From Phycisphaerales bacterium UBA4658 (GTDB lineage: Bacteria; Planctomycetota; Phycisphaerae; Phycisphaerales; UBA1924): DNA of 10,212 bases. Below the pieces are notes generated by a model. It saw only the letters and a list, made by a program, of their open reading frames with translations. It had not been told where the DNA came from and made no database searches. Position 1 is the stretch's first letter; each line of letters starts with the position of its first letter. Positions 1-7,293 of this stretch are shown piece by piece. The translations under genes were made by a program, and so were the position numbers. The stretch lies in the NCBI GenBank assembly GCA_002405485.1, contig DHLW01000130.1:1070-11281 (forward strand), given 5' to 3'.

Positions 1-734
<734 letters not shown>

Positions 735-794
735 GCCGCGGCGGAAACGCCCGGTGAATGGATCGCCCAACTGTCTTTCTTGATCTTCTGACAT

Positions 795-829
795 ACGCCC
801 ATGGCTCCGCCGTGGGCGTTGTCTTTTTT
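795..829 (+). terminator. Intrinsic terminator of the 16S transcript
   Basis: An 11-bp stem (795-805 with 809-819, one G-T wobble, three-base loop TCC) is followed within three bases by six T residues (824-829). GC-rich stem plus T-run is the classical Rho-independent form. It lies about 180 bases after the mature 16S 3' end, with no other RNA gene between, so it probably ends a transcript holding only 16S. Confidence 0.88.
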
Positions 830-1034
830 GGTCCTCGCACAGATCTCGACTGATCCTGAGACGGTCGGCTTGCCGGGCCCGTCCCCTGTGTTCGTGCTGA
901 GTCGACTCGGCTTTCGCTGGCCAGGTTCGCAGATGGGCAGTGGGCGTGGGGTTTCCTGTGCTCGTTGCTCGTATGCAAGGTCCTGTCGATCCGGTACTTG
1001 TCGGGTGGGGATCGTGGTTTAGACTCTGGCTCCA
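830..1034. other. Intergenic stretch before the acyltransferase gene
   Basis: With the trailer, this makes about 415 bases without a protein gene. No conserved coding frame or RNA gene is visible. The acyltransferase promoter must lie here if the upstream terminator is efficient, but no convincing -35/-10 pair stands out. A weak TTTAGA at 1018-1023 is the nearest -10-like hexamer. Confidence 0.4.
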
Positions 1035-2195
1035 GTGAGCTGGGTGCGGCGTTCCAGCGTCCACTCGGGCGATCGTCACACGTTCGTGATGCTCGCTGGC
1101 GGAGTTGTCGCCATCAACGAGTCAGACCGATCAGCATCCATGCAGAGTGTGTCTCCCGGTGCTGCCGTCGAGTCGGCGGTCCCGGCGATGGCCCTCGTCC
1201 AGCCAAAGGCCGAGCGATTACTCGGGCTGGATCTCATGCGCGGGCTCGCTGCGATCGGGGTGATCTGGGTGCATGTCGGCCGATCGCCGGAGTGGGCGGA
1301 GTTGAACCTGTCAGCGCTGGGTGCGCCGGGCACGTCGTATCTGAACATCCTGGCGGGCTTCTTCACGATCGTGGGGTTGCAGAAGTACCTGAGCAAGGGC
1401 TCGGGCGGGGGGCGGTTCCTTGCGCATCGGGTGTGGCGGATCGGCGCGCCGTTTGTGGTCTGGTGCCTGGTGTATCTGGCGGCGCGGGGCGTGAACTATC
1501 TTGTGTTCGGGAAGGTCACGGGCTTTTCGCTGGACTGGTCGATGCTGTTCTACGGCACGATCTACCACACGTGGTTCCTGCCGTATCTGCTGATCGCGAC
1601 GTTCCTGACGTTTCCGATCATGATGCTCGGGCTGAGGCGGCCGGTTCTGCTTGGGCCGCTTGCGGCTACGGTGATGATGATCGCAGGGGCGATCATCATG
1701 CTGCCGCCGATCGAACTCCCGCCGGATCCGGCGGATCCGCTTCGGATCGCGGGCATCGTGCTCGTGCGGATTCCGGGATACCTGCTGGGGCTTGGGTTTG
1801 GGATGATGTGGGCTGCGGGCTACAGGCCGAGGGTGAGCCTGCAGACTGCGGTGGTCTGTCTGGCGGTCGCCGGGGTGGCGATCTGGATGACCGTGGCGAC
1901 GGAAGTGCCTCGGCCGCTGGTGAACCGAGTGGCGGGGGTGTGCGGGTTGATTGCGGCGTTCGGCCCGTGGCGTGGCGCGGTGGCGCGGTGGCTGGCGAGC
2001 ATGGGCGCCCTGGGCTTTGGGGTGTACCTGAGCCACGTGCTGTTCGTGGAGCTCTCGGTCACGCTCATCAGGCGGGCGGGCCTGGAGTACTCGCTGGCGA
2101 CGGACCTGGGCTCGCTGGTGTTCGTGGCGGTGCTGAGCTTCGGCCTGTCCTGGGCGATCCGCAACGTGCGCTCGCTTCGGTGGCTGATACCGTGA
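1035..2195 (+). CDS. Acyltransferase 3 family membrane protein (OafA/YrhL-like O-acyltransferase)
   Basis: This is a polytopic inner-membrane protein of the acyltransferase-3 family, whose members move acetyl or other acyl groups onto surface polysaccharides, lipid-linked sugars or antibiotics. Numbered from the GTG at 1035, the family signature LGLDLMRGLAAIGVIWVH (63-80) carries the R-X10-H pair, R69 and H80. A second motif, YHTWFLPYLLI (177-187), and the late segment LGFGVYLSHVLF (326-337) are also typical. About nine to ten hydrophobic segments fill residues 70-375. The start is uncertain. The first ~50 residues are poorly conserved in character, none of the candidate starts (GTG 1035, ATG 1089, ATG 1140, ATG 1188) has a good ribosome site, and most family members begin close before the signature. 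It ends 27 bases from the stop of the convergent phoU gene. The acceptor substrate cannot be told from sequence; a glycan role is inferred from the family. Confidence 0.85.
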   Translation: MSWVRRSSVHSGDRHTFVMLAGGVVAINESDRSASMQSVSPGAAVESAVPAMALVQPKAERLLGLDLMRGLAAIGVIWVHVGRSPEWAELNLSALGAPGTSYLNILAGFFTIVGLQKYLSKGSGGGRFLAHRVWRIGAPFVVWCLVYLAARGVNYLVFGKVTGFSLDWSMLFYGTIYHTWFLPYLLIATFLTFPIMMLGLRRPVLLGPLAATVMMIAGAIIMLPPIELPPDPADPLRIAGIVLVRIPGYLLGLGFGMMWAAGYRPRVSLQTAVVCLAVAGVAIWMTVATEVPRPLVNRVAGVCGLIAAFGPWRGAVARWLASMGALGFGVYLSHVLFVELSVTLIRRAGLEYSLATDLGSLVFVAVLSFGLSWAIRNVRSLRWLIP

Positions 2196-2222
2196 GATGG
2201 CCGCGGGCGGACGTGGCGGGCG

Positions 2223-2954
2223 TCACTCGTTGCGCTCGAGCATGGCGCGGAGCTTCTTCTTCTCGTGGCGGATGATCTCGCCGGTGGCGAGGTAGACGAC
2301 GTCCTCGGCGATGTTCGTGACCAGGTCGCCGATGCGCTCGAGCTCGCGGCCGACGCGGAAGATGAGCAGGCCCGCGGCGTGGGCGTCGTGGCTGGCCTGC
2401 ATGAACGCGAGGGTTTCATCGAAGAGCTGCCGATTCAGGCGATCGATGAGCTTGTCGTCGACGACGACGAGCTTGGCGGCGTCGGCGTCCTCATCCAGGA
2501 GAGCGCGGAGGACGCGGTGGCAGGCCATGGGAACGCGCTGCCCGAGTTCGGTGAGCGACGTGGGCCAGGAGATCGGGCTCTGATCGGCGAGCTTGTAGAC
2601 GATCTTGGCGACCGAGCAGGCGTGGTCGCCGATGCGTTCGACATCGGCGTTGACCTTCAGGACAAAGGCCAGCAGACGGAAATCACGGGCCACCGGGCTC
2701 TGCAGAGCCATGAGTCGGAAGACCTCCTCTTCGATGGCCACTTCTTCCTTGTCGATGCGCTCGTCGCGCTTGAGGATCTCGCCCGCGGCGGTGGTGTCGA
2801 GCTCCCAGAGGGCGGCGAGGGCGGCCTCGACCATGCCGACGGCGGAGGTGGCTTCGTCCACGAGCCGGCGTTTGACGGCGGCGATCTCGCGGACCATGGT
2901 GGGCTGCAGGCCGCCGGGGCGGACCATGTCATCGCGTCGGACGGGTTCGGTCAT
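2223..2954 (-). CDS. phoU: Phosphate-signalling regulator PhoU
   Basis: This 243-residue protein matches the usual PhoU length and is built of two repeated three-helix bundles. Each repeat ends in the metal-binding E/D-x-x-x-D type motif: VNADVERIGDHACS (101-114) and GRELERIGDLVTNIAEDV (202-219). In known systems PhoU is a cytoplasmic protein that links the Pst phosphate transporter to the PhoR/PhoB kinase pair and restrains phosphate uptake when phosphate is plentiful. The ATG at 2954 was chosen because it gives family length and has an AGGAAG about 13 bases upstream. The frame stays open to 3116, but the added residues are Pro/Arg-rich and unlike PhoU. No pst, phoR or phoB lies nearby, so partners must be elsewhere. 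The gene is divergent from the methyltransferase and convergent with the acyltransferase. Confidence 0.93.
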   Translation of the reverse strand: MTEPVRRDDMVRPGGLQPTMVREIAAVKRRLVDEATSAVGMVEAALAALWELDTTAAGEILKRDERIDKEEVAIEEEVFRLMALQSPVARDFRLLAFVLKVNADVERIGDHACSVAKIVYKLADQSPISWPTSLTELGQRVPMACHRVLRALLDEDADAAKLVVVDDKLIDRLNRQLFDETLAFMQASHDAHAAGLLIFRVGRELERIGDLVTNIAEDVVYLATGEIIRHEKKKLRAMLERNE

Positions 2955-3155
2955 GGCAACTGCGTCGCTTCCTGTGGGCCGAGCCGAGGGCGAACGTTCT
3001 CGTCCGCGGACCGACCAAAGTGCCCGGATCAGTCGCATGATCCTAACATGGATTCGGGTCCGAGGCGCGAGGACAGGTCGCGGCGGGCCCGGATCCGGCG
3101 GTCGAGCCCGGTGCATCGACGCATCCGGTCGGCAGGCTCATACGCTGAAACCTCG
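2955..3155. promoter_or_regulatory. Divergent intergenic region between phoU and the methyltransferase
   Basis: Both flanking genes start from this 201-base stretch, so it should hold two outward promoters. A short less GC-rich patch around 3038-3050 (GATCCTAACATGG) is the only plausible -10-like area. No clear -35 partner and no Pho-box-like direct repeat is visible, so phosphate control of phoU is not supported by sequence here. Confidence 0.35.
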
Positions 3156-4181
3156 ATGCCCGAACACCAGACACACGATTCCCAGTCAAGCCCGCCGACG
3201 GACCCTTCGCTCAGGGGCCGATTGAAGCGGCTGGCGTTTCGGATGATGCGTCCCGGGCTCATGCCGGTGCATGGTCGTTTGGAGTCGCTGGAGCACGGGC
3301 TTCGCGAGGAAGTCCGGGCGGTTGCCGGCCGGCTGGACATGCTCGACGAAGACCAGCGGAAGTATGACGGCGAGATGGAGTACTGGCGCTGGCTGGTCAA
3401 GCGGGGCGGGGCGGAGAAGGACTTCGGGAGGCCGTTTGAGGAGGTCTTCGGGCATTGGACGAGGCAGCGACTGGTGAAGCTCGGGGTGTTTCTGGGGCTG
3501 CCCAGCGTGGGCCAGCCGGGGGACATCGATGACTGGGCGAGCCAGAGGAGCGTGGTCGAGATCGGCGCTGGTCCGTTTCCGTCGATCGCATCGGCGCGGC
3601 GCGGCTGGCTGAGAGCGGTGGCGGTGGATCCGCTTGCGCGAGGGTACGTGGAGGAGGGGCTGATCGCGCACGCAGCGAGGGGCGTGGTGTATGTCGAGTC
3701 GCCGGGCGAGCGCGTGCCGCTGCCGACGAACTTCGCGGATCTGCTGGTGATCGAGAACTGCCTGGACCACGTGCGAGATCCGCGCGCGGTGGTGCGCGAG
3801 ATGACGCGTCTGGTTCGACCCGGCGGATACGTGTGGCTGTTCGTGGACCTGTCCAATCACGTGGACCACATGCATCCGCACGCGATGAACGAGCACAAGG
3901 TGCGGGCTCTCCTGGATGCGTTCGACGTGGTGCGCGACGAGGTGACGGACCACAAGGCCCATCCGCAGGCCTACGGGAGCTACCGCGGGTTGCTGCGGCG
4001 TCGCGAGCCGAGCCGGGCGCCGAGCCGGAGCGAGCCGGCATTCGGAGTCGTCGACGGCGCGCCCGGAGCGCCGGGCGAAGTGGAGGGCGCATCGGCTGCG
4101 CATGATGCGGGGCTGAACGGCGCGATAACGGTGTCCGCGTCGGGGACGACGATGAACGGTTCGGCGGCTGGTCGTCCCTGA
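3156..4181 (+). CDS. Class I SAM-dependent methyltransferase (methyltransferase 11-like)
   Basis: This 341-residue protein has a Rossmann-type methyltransferase core. Motif I is VVEIGAGPFP (133-142), which binds S-adenosylmethionine. The acidic end of strand 2 is D158 in VAVDPLA. The strand-4 region is DLLVIENCLDHVRDP (195-209), followed by LVRPGGYVWLFVDL (219-232). Residues 38-80 are charged and heptad-like, probably helical or coiled. The last ~55 residues (about 285-341) are rich in Ala, Gly, Ser and Pro and look disordered. Start at ATG 3156 is the first in this segment; its ribosome site is weak. It leads a plus-strand run of three genes, with 51 bases to the next. The substrate is unknown. 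Similar proteins often sit among glycan-synthesis genes, but nothing here proves that role. Confidence 0.82.
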   Translation: MPEHQTHDSQSSPPTDPSLRGRLKRLAFRMMRPGLMPVHGRLESLEHGLREEVRAVAGRLDMLDEDQRKYDGEMEYWRWLVKRGGAEKDFGRPFEEVFGHWTRQRLVKLGVFLGLPSVGQPGDIDDWASQRSVVEIGAGPFPSIASARRGWLRAVAVDPLARGYVEEGLIAHAARGVVYVESPGERVPLPTNFADLLVIENCLDHVRDPRAVVREMTRLVRPGGYVWLFVDLSNHVDHMHPHAMNEHKVRALLDAFDVVRDEVTDHKAHPQAYGSYRGLLRRREPSRAPSRSEPAFGVVDGAPGAPGEVEGASAAHDAGLNGAITVSASGTTMNGSAAGRP

Positions 4182-4232
4182 AACTGGAAAGCTGAGGAAA
4201 CGCGCTGGAGCGCGACGATCTAGGGCGAGCAC

Positions 4233-4571
4233 ATGACCATCAGCGGAACCATTCCTCCAACTTTTCCGTTTCGTGTGGCCCAGGCGTACGGCGTGAACCC
4301 GGTCGCGCAGGTTCAGCGCGTCGATCCCGGTACACCGAAGGCGCCGACCAAAGCTGCTGCGATCGAGGCGTCCGGGCCGAGCGCGTCGAGCCAGAGACTC
4401 TCCGCCGCGGGAAGGACGCTCGTGGCGGGCGTCGTTCCCGGCGGCGTGGACTTCAGCGGGGAGACGCCAAGGCCCACGACCAGCACGCTGGCGATGTATC
4501 GCCATCCGGCGGATCGGAACGCGGCGGCGACGGCGGTCAGCGTGGGAAGAGCTCTGGATGTGCGTGGCTGA
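4233..4571 (+). CDS. Small protein of unknown function, coupled to the aminotransferase gene
   Basis: I do not recognise this 112-residue protein. It has no signal peptide, membrane segment or known catalytic motif. The first ~60 residues are Pro/Ala/Thr/Ser-rich and probably unstructured. A more ordered-looking segment follows: AGRTLVAGVVPGGVDFSG (59-76), then STLAMYRHPADRNAAATAVS (84-103) and a VGRALDVRG end. AGGG lies at a plausible distance before the ATG (AGGGCGAGCAC then ATG). Support for a real gene comes from its same-strand position 51 bases after the methyltransferase, its 14-base overlap with the next gene, and its strong G/C third-position bias. The overlap suggests translational coupling. 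A secreted role is unlikely given the lack of an export signal. Confidence 0.62.
   Translation: MTISGTIPPTFPFRVAQAYGVNPVAQVQRVDPGTPKAPTKAAAIEASGPSASSQRLSAAGRTLVAGVVPGGVDFSGETPRPTTSTLAMYRHPADRNAAATAVSVGRALDVRG
4544..4550 (+). promoter_or_regulatory. Ribosome binding site deciding the aminotransferase start
   Basis: GGGAAGA lies about 7-8 bases before ATG 4558, inside the end of the upstream small gene. It is among the better Shine-Dalgarno matches in the window and favours 4558 over the in-frame ATG at 4633. Confidence 0.6.
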
Positions 4572-5862
4572 TCCTCAGCTCTTTGCCGCCGGCGGGGGCG
4601 TGGCGGGCAGGGCGCGACCGGCGCCGTCGCTCATGGCGGCGCACTGGCGTCTGGATCCGGCGGTGGTGTTCCTGAATCACGGATCGTTCGGGGCGTGTCC
4701 AACGGTGGTGGCCGAGCGGCAGCGCGAGCTGCACGCGCTCATGGAGCGGGAGCCCGTCCGGTTCTTCGTCGAGCTGCTGGAGCCGATGCTCGACGACGCC
4801 CGTCGCTGCGCCGCCGGGATCGTCGGCGCGGATGAGGACGGGCTTGCGTTCGTGCCCAACGCGACCAGCGGCGTGAACACGGTGCTGCGGTCGCTCACCT
4901 TCCAGCCCGGGGACGAGCTGCTCACCAATACGCACGAGTACAACGCGTGCAACAACGCGTTGCGACTTGTCGCGGAGCGTTTCGGGGCCAGGGTGGTGAC
5001 GGCGAGCCCTCCGTTTCCGGTGCGCTCGGCGCAGGAGATCGTTGCGGGCATTCTGGCCGGGGTCACGAGCCGAACCAAGCTCGTGCTGCTCAGCCATGTC
5101 ACGAGCCCCACCGGGCTGGTGATGCCGGTCGGGCCGATCGTCGAGGAGCTGGACCGATGCGGGATCGACACGCTCATCGACGGGGCGCACGCACCGGGGA
5201 TGATCCCGCTGGACGTTCGGGAACTGGGGTGCACGTACTACACCGGGAACTTTCACAAGTGGATGTGCACGCCCAAGGGCTCGGCCTTTCTCTGGGTGCG
5301 TGAGGACAAGCGGGCGGCCATTCGTCCGCTCGCGGTCTCGCATGGTGCGAACTCGACCAGGACGGATCGGTCGCGGTACCGGCTGGAGTTTGACTATGTT
5401 GGGACATTTGACGCCGCGCCGGCCTTGTGCCTGCCCGAGGCGCACCGGTTCTTGTCGTCGCTGGTGCCGGGCGGTCTCTCGGGACTGATGGATCACAATC
5501 GCAGGATGACGCTGGAAGCCCGGCGGATCATGTGCAAGGGACTGGGCGTGGAGCCCCCGAGTCCGGAGAGCATGATCGGCACGCTGGCGTCGGTGCCGCT
5601 CCCGAATCCGCCGGGAGGGGTGATCCGGCCGAGCCGCCGCGGGTATCACGATCGGCTGTGGGACGAGTTGATCGAGCGGCACGGGGTGCAGATTCCGATC
5701 ATGCCGTTTCCGCCCGCGTCGCCGGGATCGGTCGCGGGTCCGCAGAACCCGCAGAGGCGGCTCATCCGCGTGAGCATGCAGGCGTACAACAGCATCGCGC
5801 AGGTGGAGTACCTCGTGGAGTGTCTGCGCGAGGAGCTGCAGCGTGAGCGGCTTGGGGCCTGA
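4558..5862 (+). CDS. PLP-dependent class V aminotransferase family, isopenicillin-N epimerase-like
   Basis: This 434-residue fold-type I pyridoxal-phosphate enzyme belongs to the class V group with cysteine desulfurases and isopenicillin-N epimerase (CefD). The opening motif FLNHGSFGACPTVV (38-51) is characteristic of the CefD-like subgroup. FVPNATSGVNTVLRSL (98-113) binds cofactor phosphate, SHVTSPTG (179-186) and DGAHAPG (208-214) follow, and D208 should contact the pyridine nitrogen. K234 in NFHKWMCTPKG is the Schiff-base lysine. RLIRVSMQAYN (401-411) supplies the usual carboxylate-binding Arg, probably R404. All key residues are present, so it should be active. Family members act as epimerases, desulfurases or lyases, and the reaction cannot be fixed from sequence. 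No beta-lactam genes are near, so the antibiotic name should not be taken literally. It overlaps the preceding gene and ends 15 bases from the stop of convergent queD. Confidence 0.9.
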   Translation: MCVADPQLFAAGGGVAGRARPAPSLMAAHWRLDPAVVFLNHGSFGACPTVVAERQRELHALMEREPVRFFVELLEPMLDDARRCAAGIVGADEDGLAFVPNATSGVNTVLRSLTFQPGDELLTNTHEYNACNNALRLVAERFGARVVTASPPFPVRSAQEIVAGILAGVTSRTKLVLLSHVTSPTGLVMPVGPIVEELDRCGIDTLIDGAHAPGMIPLDVRELGCTYYTGNFHKWMCTPKGSAFLWVREDKRAAIRPLAVSHGANSTRTDRSRYRLEFDYVGTFDAAPALCLPEAHRFLSSLVPGGLSGLMDHNRRMTLEARRIMCKGLGVEPPSPESMIGTLASVPLPNPPGGVIRPSRRGYHDRLWDELIERHGVQIPIMPFPPASPGSVAGPQNPQRRLIRVSMQAYNSIAQVEYLVECLREELQRERLGA

Positions 5863-5877
5863 TCGGCCGGGCGCGAA

Positions 5878-6339
5878 TCAATCGGGCGAGAACTCGGCCC
5901 AGGTCGAGTCGGTCTCTGTGACGCGGACGCGCTCGAGCACGAGACCCGCGGGAAAGCGGTACGTCAGCCCGCGATCGTCGGTGTATGTCCGGCCGGAGCG
6001 CAGCTCGCCTTGCAGGAAGCGGAAGATGCGCTCGGCGAGGACCTCGGTGGTCGGGTCGGTGTTCTCAAAGAGCACCAGTCGCTGCTTCATCGCCTCGAGG
6101 TTCTTCACCATCGGGTCCGCCGAGTTCATGGCCATGGCGTGATCGAAGCTCGCAAGAAAGGCCCCCAGCGCGAGCTTGATCGTCTTGAAGTCGCAGACCA
6201 TGTCCTGCTCATCGAGCGCGGCGGAGGCGAGCACGACGGTGACTGTGCGGGAGTGTCCGTGCGGAAACCGGCACAGTCCGGGGTGCTTGAGCAGCATGTG
6301 CCCGGACTCGATCGTGAAGGATTTGCAGATGCGGTACAT
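5878..6339 (-). CDS. queD: 6-carboxytetrahydropterin synthase QueD (PTPS family)
   Basis: QueD turns 7,8-dihydroneopterin triphosphate into 6-carboxy-5,6,7,8-tetrahydropterin, the step before QueE in queuosine/preQ0 synthesis. This 153-residue protein has the expected parts: zinc ligands H14, H27 and H29 (the latter two in the HGH of CRFPHGH), catalytic C23, the D66-H67 pair in FDHAMAMN, PTTEVLA (96-102), and the late Glu in VTETDST (E142). It is somewhat longer than the ~120-residue E. coli enzyme, mainly from the middle region (about 70-95) and the C-terminal part. The ATG at 6339 gives an N-terminus matching the family; no clear ribosome site precedes it. It follows queE on the same strand with an 85-base gap. 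Confidence 0.93.
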   Translation of the reverse strand: MYRICKSFTIESGHMLLKHPGLCRFPHGHSRTVTVVLASAALDEQDMVCDFKTIKLALGAFLASFDHAMAMNSADPMVKNLEAMKQRLVLFENTDPTTEVLAERIFRFLQGELRSGRTYTDDRGLTYRFPAGLVLERVRVTETDSTWAEFSPD

Positions 6340-6424
6340 GCGGGATCTGGTGCGGAGTGAACGAAGGGTGGCGGGCGGAAGCAGGCCGGAATGCTATGCA
6401 AAAGTCACGGAATCGGGCTGAAAA

Positions 6425-7255
6425 TCAGGTGCCGCGCCGATGACCGAAGAGTGCGATGTGCAGGCGGGTGCAGTATCGCCACCCGCGGCGCATGCACAAG
6501 GCGACGCAGGCGTCGATGCGCTGCTGAGCCGGGGCGGCGACGCCCTCGGGCATGATGAGGATGTCGTCGGGCTGGAGGTCGCACCCGATGAGCTCGTCCA
6601 GAAGCCGGACGATCTCCTCCTCGTCGTCGGTGTCAGCGACGACGAACTTGAGCTGGTGATCGTGCCCCGGGCCCAGGGCCGGCCTGCGGGCGAGAAGCTC
6701 GCGCAGCGCGGGGAGGCAGACACGGCGGCGCTCGTGTCGCGCGGCCCAGACGCCGGTGGGGTCGCGCGGATCGTTGCGCGGCGTCGAGTTTGAGAGCTTC
6801 GGGCTGATCGAGAGCAGATGGGCGGTGATCGGCCAGTCGATGCCGGCCGATCGATGCGCGCCGGGAATGATCGTGCCCGCGGTCTCGATGGTGATGTGCA
6901 TGCCCGCTCCGCCGGCGTCGCGTGGGGCGGCCAGTCTGGTGGACAGCTCCCGCAGAGCGGGGAACATCATGGGCTCGCCCCCGGTGAGCACGGCGTGGCG
7001 CAGGTTCGAGTCGCGGGCGAGGGCGACCAGATCGTCGATCCGCCGCTCGTCACCCTCGGGCGTCCAGCTCGCGAACGGCGTGTCGCACCACGCGCAGCGG
7101 AGGTTGCACCCGCTCAGACGGATGAACAGCGACGGCACGCCGGTGAGCTTGCCTTCGCCCTGGACGGAAACAAAGGTCTCGGAAACGAGGAGTGACGAGC
7201 CGGGCCCCGGCGCCGAAGATGGCGAGGGCGTGAGGATGGGCAGGGAAGCGCTCAA
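6425..7255 (-). CDS. queE: 7-carboxy-7-deazaguanine synthase QueE (radical SAM)
   Basis: QueE is a radical SAM enzyme that converts QueD's product to 7-carboxy-7-deazaguanine. Numbered from TTG 7255, SVQGEG (30-35) opens the domain, and CNLRCAWC (50-57) supplies C50, C54 and C57 for the 4Fe-4S cluster in a canonical CX3CX2C pattern. TGGEP (91-95) binds SAM, and ETAG (124-127), SPK (151-153) and LKFVV (202-206) follow. The tail RLHIALFGHRRGT (264-276) is diagnostic of QueE. The start is unusual: TTG 7255 is the only ATG/GTG/TTG codon between the upstream in-frame stop and the conserved domain. A GGGAG sits immediately before it, closer than normal. Residues 1-22 are Ser/Pro-rich. It lies 38 bases after the PilZ-receiver gene, and queD follows. 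queC is not in the window. Confidence 0.93.
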   Translation of the reverse strand: MSASLPILTPSPSSAPGPGSSLLVSETFVSVQGEGKLTGVPSLFIRLSGCNLRCAWCDTPFASWTPEGDERRIDDLVALARDSNLRHAVLTGGEPMMFPALRELSTRLAAPRDAGGAGMHITIETAGTIIPGAHRSAGIDWPITAHLLSISPKLSNSTPRNDPRDPTGVWAARHERRRVCLPALRELLARRPALGPGHDHQLKFVVADTDDEEEIVRLLDELIGCDLQPDDILIMPEGVAAPAQQRIDACVALCMRRGWRYCTRLHIALFGHRRGT

Positions 7256-7293
7256 CTCCCGAGTTTAGGGAGCGTGTCCGGGGAACGGTGCGA

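Noticed and set aside
965..2275. 436-codon plus-strand frame over the acyltransferase
   Set aside because: Frame-shifted shadow; the composition is Gly/Arg/Ala-rich without motifs, while the overlapping frame has the R-X10-H signature and membrane segments.
2955..3116. Extended N-terminus of PhoU from upstream starts
   Set aside because: Adds a Pro/Arg-rich stretch absent from the family, while ATG 2954 gives the standard length.
2265..3155. Long plus-strand open frame continuous with the methyltransferase frame, running antisense through phoU
   Set aside because: Its sequence here is the complement of a clearly recognisable PhoU and contains no domain; only the part from 3156 on encodes the methyltransferase.
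4201..4214. CGCGCT/AGCGCG inverted repeat after the methyltransferase as a terminator
   Set aside because: The loop is too short and no T-run follows, so it more likely is a chance palindrome in a co-transcribed spacer.
3186..4505. 439-codon minus-strand frame opposite the methyltransferase
   Set aside because: Arg/His/Pro-rich product with no motif, a typical shadow of a GC-rich gene on the other strand.
7256..7293. preQ1 riboswitch before queE
   Set aside because: The 38-base gap lacks the C-rich loop and A-rich tail of the preQ1 class I aptamer.
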